Positions 9,426 to 18,559 of a stretch of DNA of 25,372 nucleotides are shown piece by piece. A model generated the notes under the pieces. The model searched no databases, was not told the DNA's origin, and worked only from the letters and a program-made list of their open reading frames with translations. Every line of letters begins with the position of its first letter. Within the stretch, counting starts at the first letter, position 1. The stretch lies in the NCBI GenBank assembly GCA_003427395.1, contig BFEA01000009.1, positions 1,349,603 through 1,374,974 on the forward strand. Direction: 5' to 3'. Source of the DNA: Chara braunii (Eukaryota > Streptophyta > Charophyceae > Charales > Characeae). The translations under genes and the position numbers were made by a program.

Positions 9426-9755
9426 GTGAGTATGAATCGCCCGGCCAGCTGTACCACACTGTGATCGATAAGGCGAGCGAAAGCGGATGAATCTATCGAT
9501 AAAACGCCAATGTATACACTACTGTGCACCTGTATGTATGTGAGGGTGGGGGCATGCATGTGTGTAAGACAAAGAGTGTGAAAGACAGAGCTAAGTCCCA
9601 AACTAACGGCTTGCCCCAGGCTACTTGGATCGATAGAATGAGCAAATCAGAAAGTGGCAGCATATTTCCCCGTTTCAGCAGAAGATTCATTGCGATTTTT
9701 TTTGCTCGTCCTATCGAGGGAATGCGTGGGTGTGAGACGTTCATGATTCGACCAT

Positions 9756-9774
9756 GGAGAGAGAGAGAAAGAGA

Positions 9775-9866
<92 letters not shown>
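9756..9866. repeat. (GA)n microsatellite with GAAA interruptions
   Basis: Long GA tract with periodic AAAGAG interruptions. On the minus strand it is a (CT)n pyrimidine tract lying just downstream of a donor-like TTTGTAAGT at 9892-9900. Confidence 0.93.
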
Positions 9867-9868
<2 letters not shown>

Positions 9869-10007
9869 AGGAAAAAGAGAAACTTACAAATCACTAGACA
9901 GTGAGAGACCACCGCTGTAGTGCACCTGTTCCTTGAATACAACACACCCTCTCTTCGACTGCACCGAGCGTGGAAGATAGCTCGTATACATGCATTATCA
10001 CTATGGT

Positions 10008-10012
10008 ATTAC

Positions 10013-10051
<39 letters not shown>

Positions 10052-10076
10052 TATTATTATTATTATTATTATTATA
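10008..10076. repeat. (TTA)n microsatellite
   Basis: First of the TTA tracts accompanying the 0.4-kb repeat array. Open frames over it read poly-Tyr, poly-Ile or poly-Asn and are not genes. Similar tracts occur at 10478-10541, 10950-11006, 11403-11425, 13108-13161 and 14838-14935. Confidence 0.95.
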
Positions 10077-10079
10077 TGT

Positions 10080-10475
10080 GTGATCCGTGGGTGCACATGG
10101 CATCTGTGCAGGATCGAGGTTTGTGAGTGTAGCGCGAGACATACCTGGTGCTGGAAGCGTGCAACATTGGTCGCCATATGCTCGTACGTCGAGAATGCTG
10201 TTGATGTCATCATCTTCGGCGTCGTAGTATAGGCTAGATAGGAATTGCCATTCGCAGTCTGGGCGCCGAGCACCAGGCAGGATATCAACTTTGGTTCTTC
10301 ATTGACAATGATGATGAGACTATTCCAACATCGTCAATTATGAGCTTTTGGTGTGCTCTTGTTTAGTGAAACTTGCGAAGCAATGCTGCTGTTGGTTCAA
10401 GGTCAAGACTATCTGGACTCATATGTATGATGCTGTTTGATTGCTGAAATACGTTATTGCTCATCTTTTTATCAT
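10080..10475 (-). repeat. 0.4-kb exon-like repeat, unit R1
   Basis: First of five homologous units. Read on the minus strand, an acceptor-like TTTCAG (ct at 10444-10445) is followed by 299 bases (10443 down to 10145) and then the donor GTATGT after CCAG (10139-10144). Recognisable peptide pieces (SYLAY, TYEHMATNVARFQHQ) are shared with other units but fall in shifted frames and meet stops. I read this as a decayed duplicated exon, or a non-coding repeat that carries splice-like ends. No family is recognised. Confidence 0.65.
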
Positions 10476-10503
10476 TATTATTATTTTATTATTATTATTA
10501 TTA

Positions 10504-10543
<40 letters not shown>

Positions 10544-10544
10544 G

Positions 10545-10945
10545 GGGGAATAGCCTTGGTACATGCGGCATCTGTGAGTGGGGGATTGAGGTTGTGAGTG
10601 AAGGAGGACACTTACCTGGTGGAGGTGGAGGTCGGTATTGGTGTTGACATCATCACTCGCTGGTAGTCAAGTTGTCTGGTTGCTGTCATAGTGTAGTTGT
10701 AGTAATAGATTGTAGAGTAGATAGGGCGCTTGGCGCCATTAAGAAGAGAGAGCTACATTGGGTTATGCTGTTGGTGTTGCCCTGCTGGGCTTGCACATTG
10801 ACTCACGATTCTTCTGTATCATTCTCAAATGGATGGTTACTCGGTTCCATTGTGCTATCTGCTCTTGCTTTGACTACTCGAACTTCAGTATGATTTTGCA
10901 GTTTGGATTTCTGTACTTCGTCCACCTTCATATTTCTTTCTTTTT
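10545..10945 (-). repeat. 0.4-kb exon-like repeat, unit R2 (most diverged)
   Basis: The + strand start (CATGCGGCATCTGTGAGTG...GAGGTTGTGAGTG) and the minus-strand donor GTAAGT at 10610-10615 match the other units. The interior is strongly diverged. One minus-strand frame (10803-10940) reads charged, protein-like sequence such as VQKSKLQNHTEVRVVKARAD and ends in TGA. The matching acceptor is not clear. Confidence 0.5.
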
Positions 10946-10946
10946 C

Positions 10947-11009
<63 letters not shown>

Positions 11010-11400
11010 GAACATTGGCGGGCAGATCAGACTGTGAGTTGAGGACGAGGTTATGAGTGTCGCACGAGAAGACATACCAGGGGCAGGAAACATGCGACAT
11101 TGGTCGCCTCATGCTCGTACTTCAGAAAGTTGTTGTAGTCATCACTCGGGTGTAGTCTAGGCTAGATAGGATCTGCCACATGTAGTCTGAGCGCCGAGCG
11201 CCAGATAGAATATCAACTCTGGTTCTTCGTTGAAAATAATGAGATTACCCCAACATGCTCTATTGCAGGATTCTTCTTTGATGAAACTCGTGATGTAATC
11301 CTTTTGTTGGATCGAGGTCACAACTATCTGGTCTTCTGCGTACGATGATGTTTGATTGCTGAATTTCGCTACCTCTCATCTACTTGTGTATTTTCATCTT
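11010..11400 (-). repeat. 0.4-kb exon-like repeat, unit R3 (longest open frame)
   Basis: Acceptor-like ATTCAG (ct at 11359-11360) is followed by 281 bases to the donor GTATGT (11072-11077). From the acceptor one frame stays open for 66 codons (11357 to 11160), beginning NQTSSYAEDQIVVTSIQQKD and ending LALGAQTTCGRSYLA before TAG. A frame change is then needed to continue into NNFLKYEHEATNVACF, which resembles the ends of R4 and R5. The composition is protein-like, but I recognise no family. Confidence 0.6.
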
Positions 11401-11426
11401 GTTTTATTATTTATTATTATTATTGG

Positions 11427-11795
11427 GAGGCACACTGTGGTCTTCGGGTGCATATGGCATCTGTGGGTGTGGATAGAGGTTGTGAGTGATACGAGGGACA
11501 TACCTAGGGCTCAAGGCGAACGACATTGACCGAGATCTGCTCGTACCATGGGAAGTTGTTGACATCGTCAGCAGCGGTGTAATAATGGGCTAGATAGGAT
11601 ATGTCATCCAAAGTGTGACGCTGAGCGCTAGATAAGAATACCAACGTTGGTTCTTCGATGTTGATGATGGGACAATTTCAGTATTATTAATTACAAGCTT
11701 TTGTTGTAAGTCTTATTGGTGGGACCAGTGATGCGGTTCTGCTTTTGATTCAATGCCGCGACTATCTGGGCACGCATGTGCAATCAAACTCGTCT
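11427..11795 (-). repeat. 0.4-kb exon-like repeat, unit R4 (5' truncated)
   Basis: The donor GTATGT is kept at 11498-11503. Upstream one frame reads SYLAHYYTAADDVNNF and then WYEQISVNVVRLEP, with TAG at the exon end. The acceptor side and the TTA tract seen in R1, R3 and R5 are missing. The unit instead joins directly to a tail sequence (GCAATCAAACTCG at 11780), pointing to a deletion. Confidence 0.6.
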
Positions 11796-11925
11796 CATTC
11801 ACACTTTCCATGCATGTAAATAGCTGTACAACAAACTGGGGACAGCACCCACGACAAACTCAGAGATATGGCAGTTGGATGCAAACTCGCTTCAGCAGGC
11901 TATGGTGCACCAGCGCCTGCAGATT
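11780..11925. repeat. Tail repeat T, copy 1
   Basis: GCAATCAAACTCG..., ACAACAAACT and AACTCAGAGATATGGCA, continuing to GGCTATGG, match 13162-13300. It follows unit R4 here and unit R5 there, so R plus T moved together as a larger unit. Confidence 0.7.
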
Positions 11926-11999
11926 GCAACTCTTGCCACTGTGTCCGACACCACAGTTGCCTTCACACCTCAATCCCTGGATCACCCTGGGTACCCCAC

Positions 12000-12620
12000 G
12001 CACACACGTATACGCAGAGGCAAAAGGGGAAAGAGGGAGACAGACGGGACAACGCCAAACAAGCAGGCGGACATCTACAGGCAGACATGCAGACATGCAT
12101 GGCAAAACAAAGATGGACTGACAGATAGACAATGTCAAAACAGAGGCAATCAAACAGTCAGAAGAAACAGAGAGACAACGACAGATAGACAACATAAGCC
12201 AACAGACATGAACAAACAGATACACTGATACAAATGAACAAACATACCTACTGCAACAGACGGTCACGAATAGACAAACGCACACGGAAATAGCCAACCA
12301 GACAAAGCCTGACTCAGACAGTCTGGCAGTCCGATACAAACAGACACAGACCGTCAGAAAAGGCCGACACAGGCAGTCTGACAGACAGTTACAGCCAGAC
12401 AAAATAGGCGGTTACAGACAGATACAATAAAGACTGACACAGGCAGTCGCAAACAGAAGCGAGTGGGCTGACAGACACACGACTCCAAGCCTCTAAACGA
12501 GAAACCGGGTATAGGCAACCAGATAGATAGCGTCAAACTGGCAGAACGGATACGGACCGGTACGGACAGACGGACGAGCAGAGACAGATGGACTAACTGA
12601 CTGATCTACACTCAGATAAA
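12000..12620. repeat. Degenerate CAGA/ACAG minisatellite
   Basis: The stretch is saturated with ACAGACAG, GGCAGAC and CAGACAGA words without strict period, a cryptic simple repeat that has decayed. The Cys/Val-rich frame on the minus strand (11860-12402) is a reading of CTGT words and is not taken as a gene. Confidence 0.7.
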
Positions 12621-12714
12621 CAGTGGCATACAGACATAGACGAGCTCCATGGCGAGCTGGAAGGAGCAGGCCGTCAATTCCAAGTTGCGCTGCTGTATGC
12701 TAGATGGGTGAATG

Positions 12715-13105
12715 GTGGTCCTTGACTCCTTGGGTGCAAGTGGTATCTTAGAGTTGGGGAACAAGGTTGTGAGTAATGCGAAAGACATACCTGGTGCTTG
12801 AAGTGACGGCGTTGTCCAAAGATCTGCTCGTACTTCAGGGAGCTGGTGACGTCATCCGCGACATTGTAGGCAACAGGCTAGATAAGGATCTGCTTAACCG
12901 CCGAGCGCCAGATATCACATCAACTCTGGTTCTTCGTTGATGATGATGATGGGACTATTATAGCATTGTCAATTATGAACTCTTGGTGTGTTCTTATCAA
13001 GTGAATCTCGTGATGCAATCCTGCTGTGGGTTCAAGGCCACGACTATCTGGACTCATATGTGTGAAGCTGCTCTGTTACTGAAGTTCGCTATCTTAGTTT
13101 TCTGA
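12715..13105 (-). repeat. 0.4-kb exon-like repeat, unit R5
   Basis: Acceptor-like ACTTCAG (ct at 13079-13080), 288 bases, then donor GTATGT after CCAG (12785-12790). An ATG-initiated 45-codon frame (13057 to 12920) begins MSPDSRGLEPTAGLHHEIH. The same frame aligns in R1 (10422 to 10285) without an indel, with one TAA inside R1 and the same terminal TGA. Near the donor another frame reads ADDVTSSLKYEQI. The frame conservation may only reflect DNA similarity. Confidence 0.65.
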
Positions 13106-13106
13106 G

Positions 13107-13161
<55 letters not shown>

Positions 13162-13300
13162 GCAATCAAACTCGCTTCCATCCGCACCTTACATGTATGC
13201 AAAAGGTAGCACAACAAACTAGCTCCATGCGCCCACTCAAAACTCAGACTTATGGCAATCTAGATAGGGGTTCATTTTCACTGGCTATGGCGACCTGGCC
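13162..13300. repeat. Tail repeat T, copy 2
   Basis: Homologous to 11780-11925, here separated from unit R5 by a TTA tract. It leads into CACA/GTGAC-rich DNA, whereas copy 1 leads into CAGA-rich DNA. Confidence 0.7.
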
Positions 13301-14300
13301 CAACAATCCACTGTACACACATACCGGGTCACCCTCGATGCCCCACGCACAGACGCTGTGACACACCCTCGCGTACATGGCGAAAGCCCACACACGGATG
13401 AATGCGGTGACACACAGACACCGTGTGACAGACAAAGGGGCACGGTGAACCACACACAGACAGACTAGACAGACAAAACAGCAAGCAGACAGGCAGGTGG
13501 GAAAACAGACGAGAAGCAGACAGGCAGGAAGACTTACCTATGGCACCATAGTTTTCCGTCTAATCTCCCTCCACCTCGTCAGTGTATGTGTGGGGACTGG
13601 CACATTCCTCCTGTGTGGCGACATTGGCTTCACGCCCTGCAATGATGATGAAGTATTCCTGATCCGCGTTACGACATTGGCTGGTCTGATCATTGGTAAG
13701 TTAGTCTTTCGTTGCCTAATCTTCTGCTACGTGAGAGAGGTCGGGTCTAGGCTCTGATCCGCACCATTACAGTATGTGTAAAGCACCAGGTCACACAAGA
13801 GCACGGCAACTCAGTCAATGTGACGCACGTTGTGACACGGGGCTCAGTCACAGAGCCAAGTGAGACACAGCGCACGGTAACACGCGTGCAGCGACCCATA
13901 CATGTGACGCATATACACAGCAACTCAGATGATGTGACGCACGGGGATGTTGTGACACACCTGGGCACGGGGGTACACGCACAACAAATACACAGTAACC
14001 CGTACGCTGTGATACACATAGAAACGCACAGGCGCACGGTGCACGGTAACACACACATGGATGCACAGCGATGCAGGGTAACCCACACAGTCACGCAGAC
14101 TCAGATACACCGTAATAAAATACAGACAGTGCGACACACACAGTCTCACACAATCAGACAGTGTGACTCACACAGACACTGGGACATTCAAGAGCGGTGG
14201 TGCGGACTGGACCATATAGTGTGAAACAGGGGCTGTGACCTACACCGTAAAACAGGTTGTGGCACACATACACGTTACACTCTATCTCTGTCACGGCCAC
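13300..14300. repeat. Degenerate GTGACACAC minisatellite
   Basis: Words such as GTGACACAC, CACAGTGTGAC, GGTAACACAC and ACGCACGG recur irregularly, most densely at 13800-14180. All six frames over it give overlapping His/Thr/Cys/Val-rich nonsense. The candidate exon at 13538-13636 lies in a less repetitive island inside it. Confidence 0.65.
13538..13636 (-). other. Candidate 99-nt exon with good splice signals
   Basis: On the minus strand TACTTCATCATCATTGCAG ends at 13637 and is a good acceptor. After 99 bases CCATAG is followed by GTAAGTC (13531-13537), a good donor. One frame is open until a TAG formed at the last exon codon. Another reads REANVATQEECASPHTYTDE before an internal TAG. The piece EANVAT resembles EATNVAC at the end of unit R3, hinting at common origin. 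The splice signals are the stronger evidence, and coding status is unresolved. Confidence 0.3.
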
Positions 14301-14830
14301 TTCAACTTCGGGCCACTCTAGACCTCCTTGGACAAATCACTGTGACAGTGCCTCCGCATGGCTCACTCAGGAAGGAATGCATGGCTGGGTGTTGCCTCTT
14401 GATTTATACTTCTGTTCGTTGTTGGTCTGCATTTTTCCACTAGGCCCTTGTGCACACAGTCCCACATGACACTTGTTGACTGAACTAAGAGGAACGGGGA
14501 CTGGGTACGGCGGGTTTGGCAAGGATAGATTCACCACATGCTCACTTACTGCTGATCTATTGTGAGCAGTGTTCGAAAATGGCACTTTGGATCTTCCGGA
14601 AGTCTGTGGATCCGGCTTTTGGTACTGCAGTGGATACGACCTTACCTTTCACCGTCACACTGTGTTAGACGCACACACACAGTGAGATACATACGCGGTG
14701 ACACACGAAGGAAGACGTATACACAAAGAGAGGAAGAGAGGGACAGAGAAAGAGAGAATGAGAAAGGGAGGAGTTTTGACAATAGGAAACATCGACAAAT
14801 GGGGCATCTTCTTTCCTTAGTCTGATTAAT
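14300..14830. other. Non-genic stretch with minus-strand donor-like sites
   Basis: No convincing gene. Minus-strand donor-like sequences occur at 14544-14549 (GCA/GTAAGT) and 14640-14645 (AAAG/GTAAGG), but matching acceptors and open frames are not clear. GA-rich DNA at 14725-14775. Confidence 0.35.
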
Positions 14831-14835
14831 ATGAC

Positions 14836-14837
<2 letters not shown>

Positions 14838-14885
<48 letters not shown>

Positions 14886-14935
14886 TATTTATTATTATTA
14901 TTATTTATTATTATCATTATTTGTATCATTATTAT
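14838..14935. repeat. (TTA)n microsatellite, interrupted
   Basis: TTA repeat with TTTA and CAT interruptions, the last of the series accompanying the 10-15 kb region. Confidence 0.93.
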
Positions 14936-14939
14936 TGAT

Positions 14940-15640
14940 TCATTATTTTGTTATTTAATTGCTTGTTTATTTTTGCTACCTATGTTAGTCACTATAGCTG
15001 TGATGCGACATCAATACAAGGTAAGAGGTGAAGGAGAGTATGGGGCATTGGAGAGGAGGGAGACGCTATCACTTGTGATGATGCCCACCTCCTCCATCCT
15101 CCTTCATACTTATCTTTTTGCGGACCTTTCAGATACATGCCTCGACTTATTGATTAGGGTTTGATCCGCGTTGAGTTAACCCTTACCTCAACTGGCCATA
15201 AGAGCCCAGCAATCGATTGCATGAGTTGTATATGACCAATGACAGGGCGATTGCGGGAGCTCTGCCGGAGTTCAGGCGGAACTCTGGAGGCAGGGAACAG
15301 TGAGGTATGTGTGCTTCAACATAAACCCCAAACCCTAAACCCTAAATCTGTAACTTTTAGGCTGCTACCTATGACTATGTTAGTAACAAGGGTACAACGA
15401 TCTTGCTGTGTGAGCATTGATTGGAAACATGGATACAAAGGATCAACCTCTTACGATCATTCTCTTTATACCCCATCTAAACAATGATGGCTACCCTTGA
15501 TTTGAGCTGGCTATAATCAATTGCTATGAATCACACCGATCATTTCTCATTATGCAACTGACCCAGCATAAGTTCTCAAACTAACAACGATTCAGGGCTC
15601 GAATGCCATCAAAGGCGATAGCTTGATCCATCGATAAGAC
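14940..15640. other. Stretch without a recognisable gene
   Basis: The open frames at 14973-15164 and 15239-15487 lack supporting features. Plus-strand donor-like sites occur at 15019 (AAG/GTAAGA) and 15305 (GAG/GTATGT). The short telomere-like run at 15323-15347 is the only distinctive structure. Confidence 0.4.
15323..15347 (-). repeat. Short interstitial plant-type telomere motif
   Basis: AAACCCC followed by AAACCCT, AAACCCT and AAAT, i.e. about three heptamers (TTTAGGG on the minus strand). This unit is the telomere repeat of most plants and many algae, and also of coccidian protists. Three copies could be a repair scar or chance. Confidence 0.6.
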
Positions 15641-15648
15641 TTGTGTGG

Positions 15649-16340
15649 AGGTAAGAATAGCAGGGAAAGTCTGCCTTAACTCCGATGAGCCTTACGCTTG
15701 GTCATTGGTAAGACCAAGGATCCTTGGACACCCGCCTTATTGAGGGTTGGCCAGTGATAAGAGTAGCAGGGAAATCCTGCCTTTTGAGTGACTAGTCTGA
15801 TATAAGAGTAGTGAGGTTTCAAGGACACTTGCCTTATCATTAACCAATCCAATATTCTTTTCAGTGGTAAGAGTAACAAGGATCCTTGGACACCCGCCTT
15901 ATAGCGGGCTAGCCAGTGATAAGAGTAGCAGGGAGATCCTGCCTTATCAGTGACTAGTCTGATATAAGAGTAGCGAGGTTTCAAGGACACCTGCCTTATC
16001 ATTGATCAACCTAAACATTCATTAAGTGATAAGAGTAGCAAGAATCCTTGGACACCCGCCTTATTGAGGGCTAGCCAGTGATAAGAGTAGCAGGGAAATC
16101 CTGCCTTATCAGTGACTAGTTTTATATAAGAGCACCGAGGTTTCAAGAACACCTGCCTTATCAGTAAATATCCTAACACTTAGTCAGTGATAAGAGTAGC
16201 AAGGATCCTTGGACACCCGCCTTATTGAGGGCTAGCCAGTGATAAGAGTAGCAGGGAAATCTTGCCTTATCAGTGACTAGTCTAATATAAAAGTAGTGAG
16301 GTTTCAAGAATACCTGTCTTATCAGTGGCTAGCCATAGGA
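15649..16340. repeat. 162-bp satellite built of three 54-bp hairpin subrepeats
   Basis: Type 1 subrepeats begin with GATAAGAGTAGCAGGG at 15756, 15918, 16080 and 16241, giving a 162-bp period, with a degenerate first copy at 15649. Each unit contains type 1 (GCAGG-GAAAT-CCTGC inside GATAAG...CTTATC), type 2 (ATAAGAGTAG-TGAGG...CACCTGCCTTATC) and type 3 (CAAGGATCCTTG palindrome inside GGTAAGAGTA...CCGCCTTATT). All three share TAAGAGTA at the left and GCCTTAT or CCGCCTTAT at the right and can fold as hairpins. Because 54 is a multiple of three, one minus-strand frame (16002-15676) reads a repeated 18-residue unit. I see that as a by-product, not a gene. Confidence 0.92.
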
Positions 16341-17522
16341 TAAGTCTACCGCTAAATGTGCTTTGGCGCACAGGGGCCAAGACCCACATGGTTTGCCTTT
16401 GTCAAACAAGCTCCAGTAACAAGTGGATATATCCTGAATGGCCTGTCATACCACCGCTAACTTTCTCCATAATCTGCATCATTCGGTCCTAACTAACTAT
16501 CTCTGATTCTACGGAGAGGGTAAAGTGAGTTCTTGACTCAGAGAGGCTTACCACCCTTTGAAATTGTGATTTGAGCTCAATCACATGATCCATTTCTCAA
16601 TTGAATAAATGGTATTGCTTGTGGTGGCGAGGGACATGGGGCTCATAAAAAGGGGCGAAGGATGAGCTTTATTCGCCGCCTGGACCGACTGAGCAGCGGA
16701 CAGACAGTTAGATCAGGGTAGAAGTTAGGCACTAGGTTGACGATAGGCAGTAGGTCGACGATATGCACAGAACTTTGGGTTACAAGTCTAGAAGGGATCT
16801 TCTAGGACCCAAAGAGAGGACGTTGAGATTCGCTCGGACCATGTTGTGTCTACAGGTTCATCACTCTTAAAGAGGACTACGGAAGAAATCCGTAAGGAAC
16901 TGCAAATTCTGTTATCTCTGGATAACAGGTCGGTATAACTCCGACCCAACTTCCACATGGCTTGATACCTACACCTAAGACAAGACCTAAGAAGAGAATA
17001 GATAAATCTTCCTCCCGTATCTACACCTAAATTTGTTCAAATCACACTCAGAGGTCTTTGAAAATGTGAAGGGTTGGGGTAAAAAGAGTCAGGTTTAGGA
17101 AGGAATGTTGTTTTCAAGGTTTTGGGGCGTGAGTGGCTTGCTATGAATGGGTTAAAGGTTGACGCTTGTAGCGCATTCTGTGTCTGCATTTGTATGTGTG
17201 TTTGTGTTTTTCCTTGCATCTGCACAGATGTTGGGCATTGAACTGTCTTCTGAATTTTTGGATCATCTGGGATATTCGAACAACAGGACACAGCAATTGT
17301 GAAAGTGAGGTCCACCGCTCATTCAACTCCCCCTTATATTACATACATACTTATATATCTATCTGTGAGTGAGATCGTAGGTTGGTCGGTACCTAGAGAG
17401 TCGTTTGTCTGGGACTTCCTTTGAGAAGAATGAGAGATTACTAAGGGTTTGACTCTCACATTTTTATAAGGTCAACAAAGGAAACATAGAGTCATTGTCA
17501 TGGTTAGCTAAGCGTGGAAGAA
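16341..17522. other. Stretch without a recognisable gene
   Basis: AT-moderate sequence with a 20-bp near-duplicate at about 16725-16765 (AGGCACTAGGTTGACGATA and AGGCAGTAGGTCGACGATA). The frames at 17037-17372 overlap on both strands and lack features. It may be flank or remnant of the retroelement whose LTR is proposed at 17523. Confidence 0.4.
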
Positions 17523-17874
17523 TGTCCGAGAAAGTCGACCTGATTAGGTAGTCGGTCCAAGGAATTAGCACCTCGGGGCACGACATACGGGTCAGTTTTA
17601 AGGCGTTCTACCGCGCGTATGCCTATGCTACGACAATCGAGAAAACGCCCTCGGCTTGCCTACCTCTGTGATTGCATGTAAAAGTCTTCGTACGTGGGTC
17701 AGTAGCTCAGCAGGGATACGCCCACCTAAGGGATGGTGACAGTTCCCGACCGCACGCGCGCACGGTCGGAGTTGGTATTTCGTAAAGTGACAAGGAGACT
17801 CCTGCGTGACACGACCGTGAGGTCCGACACCAAAAACTACTTTACGTTTGGGTGTGGGACCGCCGCGCTCGACA
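17523..17874 (+). mobile_element. Candidate short LTR (copy C) of a second element
   Basis: The segment runs from TGTCCGAG to CTCGACA, a nearly complementary pair of ends, and is 352 bp long. Two bases after the end lies a strong primer-binding-site candidate. The right end is well supported. The left end is chosen only because its sequence mirrors the right one. No second copy of this LTR was found in the window. Confidence 0.4.
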
Positions 17875-17876
17875 GG

Positions 17877-17895
17877 TGGCATCGTTGTCGGGGAT
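17877..17895 (+). other. Candidate Ty3/gypsy-type primer-binding site
   Basis: TGGCATCGTTGTCGGGGAT matches the well-known plant gypsy primer-binding site TGGCGCCGTTGCCGGGGA except for a few transitions. It sits just after CTCGACA, in the position expected for a + strand element. Confidence 0.6.
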
Positions 17896-18268
17896 CTCGC
17901 TTCCTAGCCGAGATCCTCAGTGAACGAACTCGTGTTTGGTAAGTCGATGATCTAGGCAAAAGGACAACTCCAATCTACTTACCGGAATATAGTTTAATCA
18001 AGGATTCTGAGTAGGGATTACGTAAGAGTGGTCATTGCATATAAACCACTTAGGGATGTATAGAATAGAATAGGTTCTATGAGCAAATAGGTGGTATAAG
18101 TAAGGCAACTGTCAGTGAGAACCTGTGACAAGGATCGCCCTAGAGAGTGAAAGGAGAAGTATTCCATTGACGGCAACCTGAGGTTATCTAGAATCTTTCC
18201 AAGAACAAGGGTACTGGGTCAGATAACCTTAAAAGACACTATAATCTAACTATTGTCCTCACATTAAT

Positions 18269-18552
18269 ATGGCACCCAAAGGTCGTGGACTGGTACCGAG
18301 AGAGGAAGAAGCGGAAGGTAAGGGAAGACCGCCAAGAGGCCTATAGATTTGACCAAAGAGTGGGAGGAAGGGGTAGAGGCTCGTAGGCATCAGGACGAGT
18401 GGAGTGAGCATTCCCCGTCTCCGGAGAAGATGGTGTGTTACAAATGTGAGAGGCAATACGGCACCTCACCTCTGCGTTGTGAGTCACCAGGCCGCCGTCG
18501 CTTCGGATCTTGGCCATCACCTTCTTCCTCTGCTCAAGAACGAAACAATTGA
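18269..18552 (+). pseudogene. Degraded gag-like start of the second element
   Basis: An ATG at 18269, about 390 bases after the primer-binding site, opens a basic/acidic peptide (MAPKGRGLVPREEEAEGKGR) that stops at 18344-18346. A shifted frame from about 18349 then continues with LTKEWEEGVEARRHQDEW and a CYKC motif near 18435. The CYKC does not continue as a proper CCHC knuckle. Position and charge pattern fit a gag N-terminus that has been frameshifted, but sequence evidence for the family is weak. Confidence 0.35.
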
Positions 18553-18559
18553 CCGTCCT

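Noticed and set aside
10722-10746. GCGCTTGGCGCCATT as a retroviral-type primer-binding site
   Set aside because: It lies within the R2 unit where the other units have variants of GCGCCGAGCGCC, and no LTR end precedes it.
10803-11093. Poly-Asn protein frame on the minus strand
   Set aside because: The Asn run is the TTA microsatellite. The charged tail beyond it is described under unit R2, but the whole frame is not a credible gene.
11860-12402. 180-residue Cys/Val-rich minus-strand frame
   Set aside because: It translates the degenerate CAGA minisatellite. The overlapping + frames are equally long and equally repetitive.
13747-14224. Cys-rich minus-strand and Thr/His-rich plus-strand frames
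   Set aside because: All derive from GTGACACAC-type words. Mutual overlap in four frames indicates repeat composition rather than coding.
15676-16002. 108-residue minus-strand frame with an 18-residue repeat (IRQVSLKPRYSYIR-like)
   Set aside because: The satellite period of 54 bp is divisible by three, so any open frame repeats itself. It covers only part of the array and is lost in the remaining units.
15649-16340. CRISPR-like or integron attC-like array of hairpins
   Set aside because: The repeats are contiguous with no unique spacers, no cas or integrase gene is present, and the context is eukaryotic. A satellite explains it fully.
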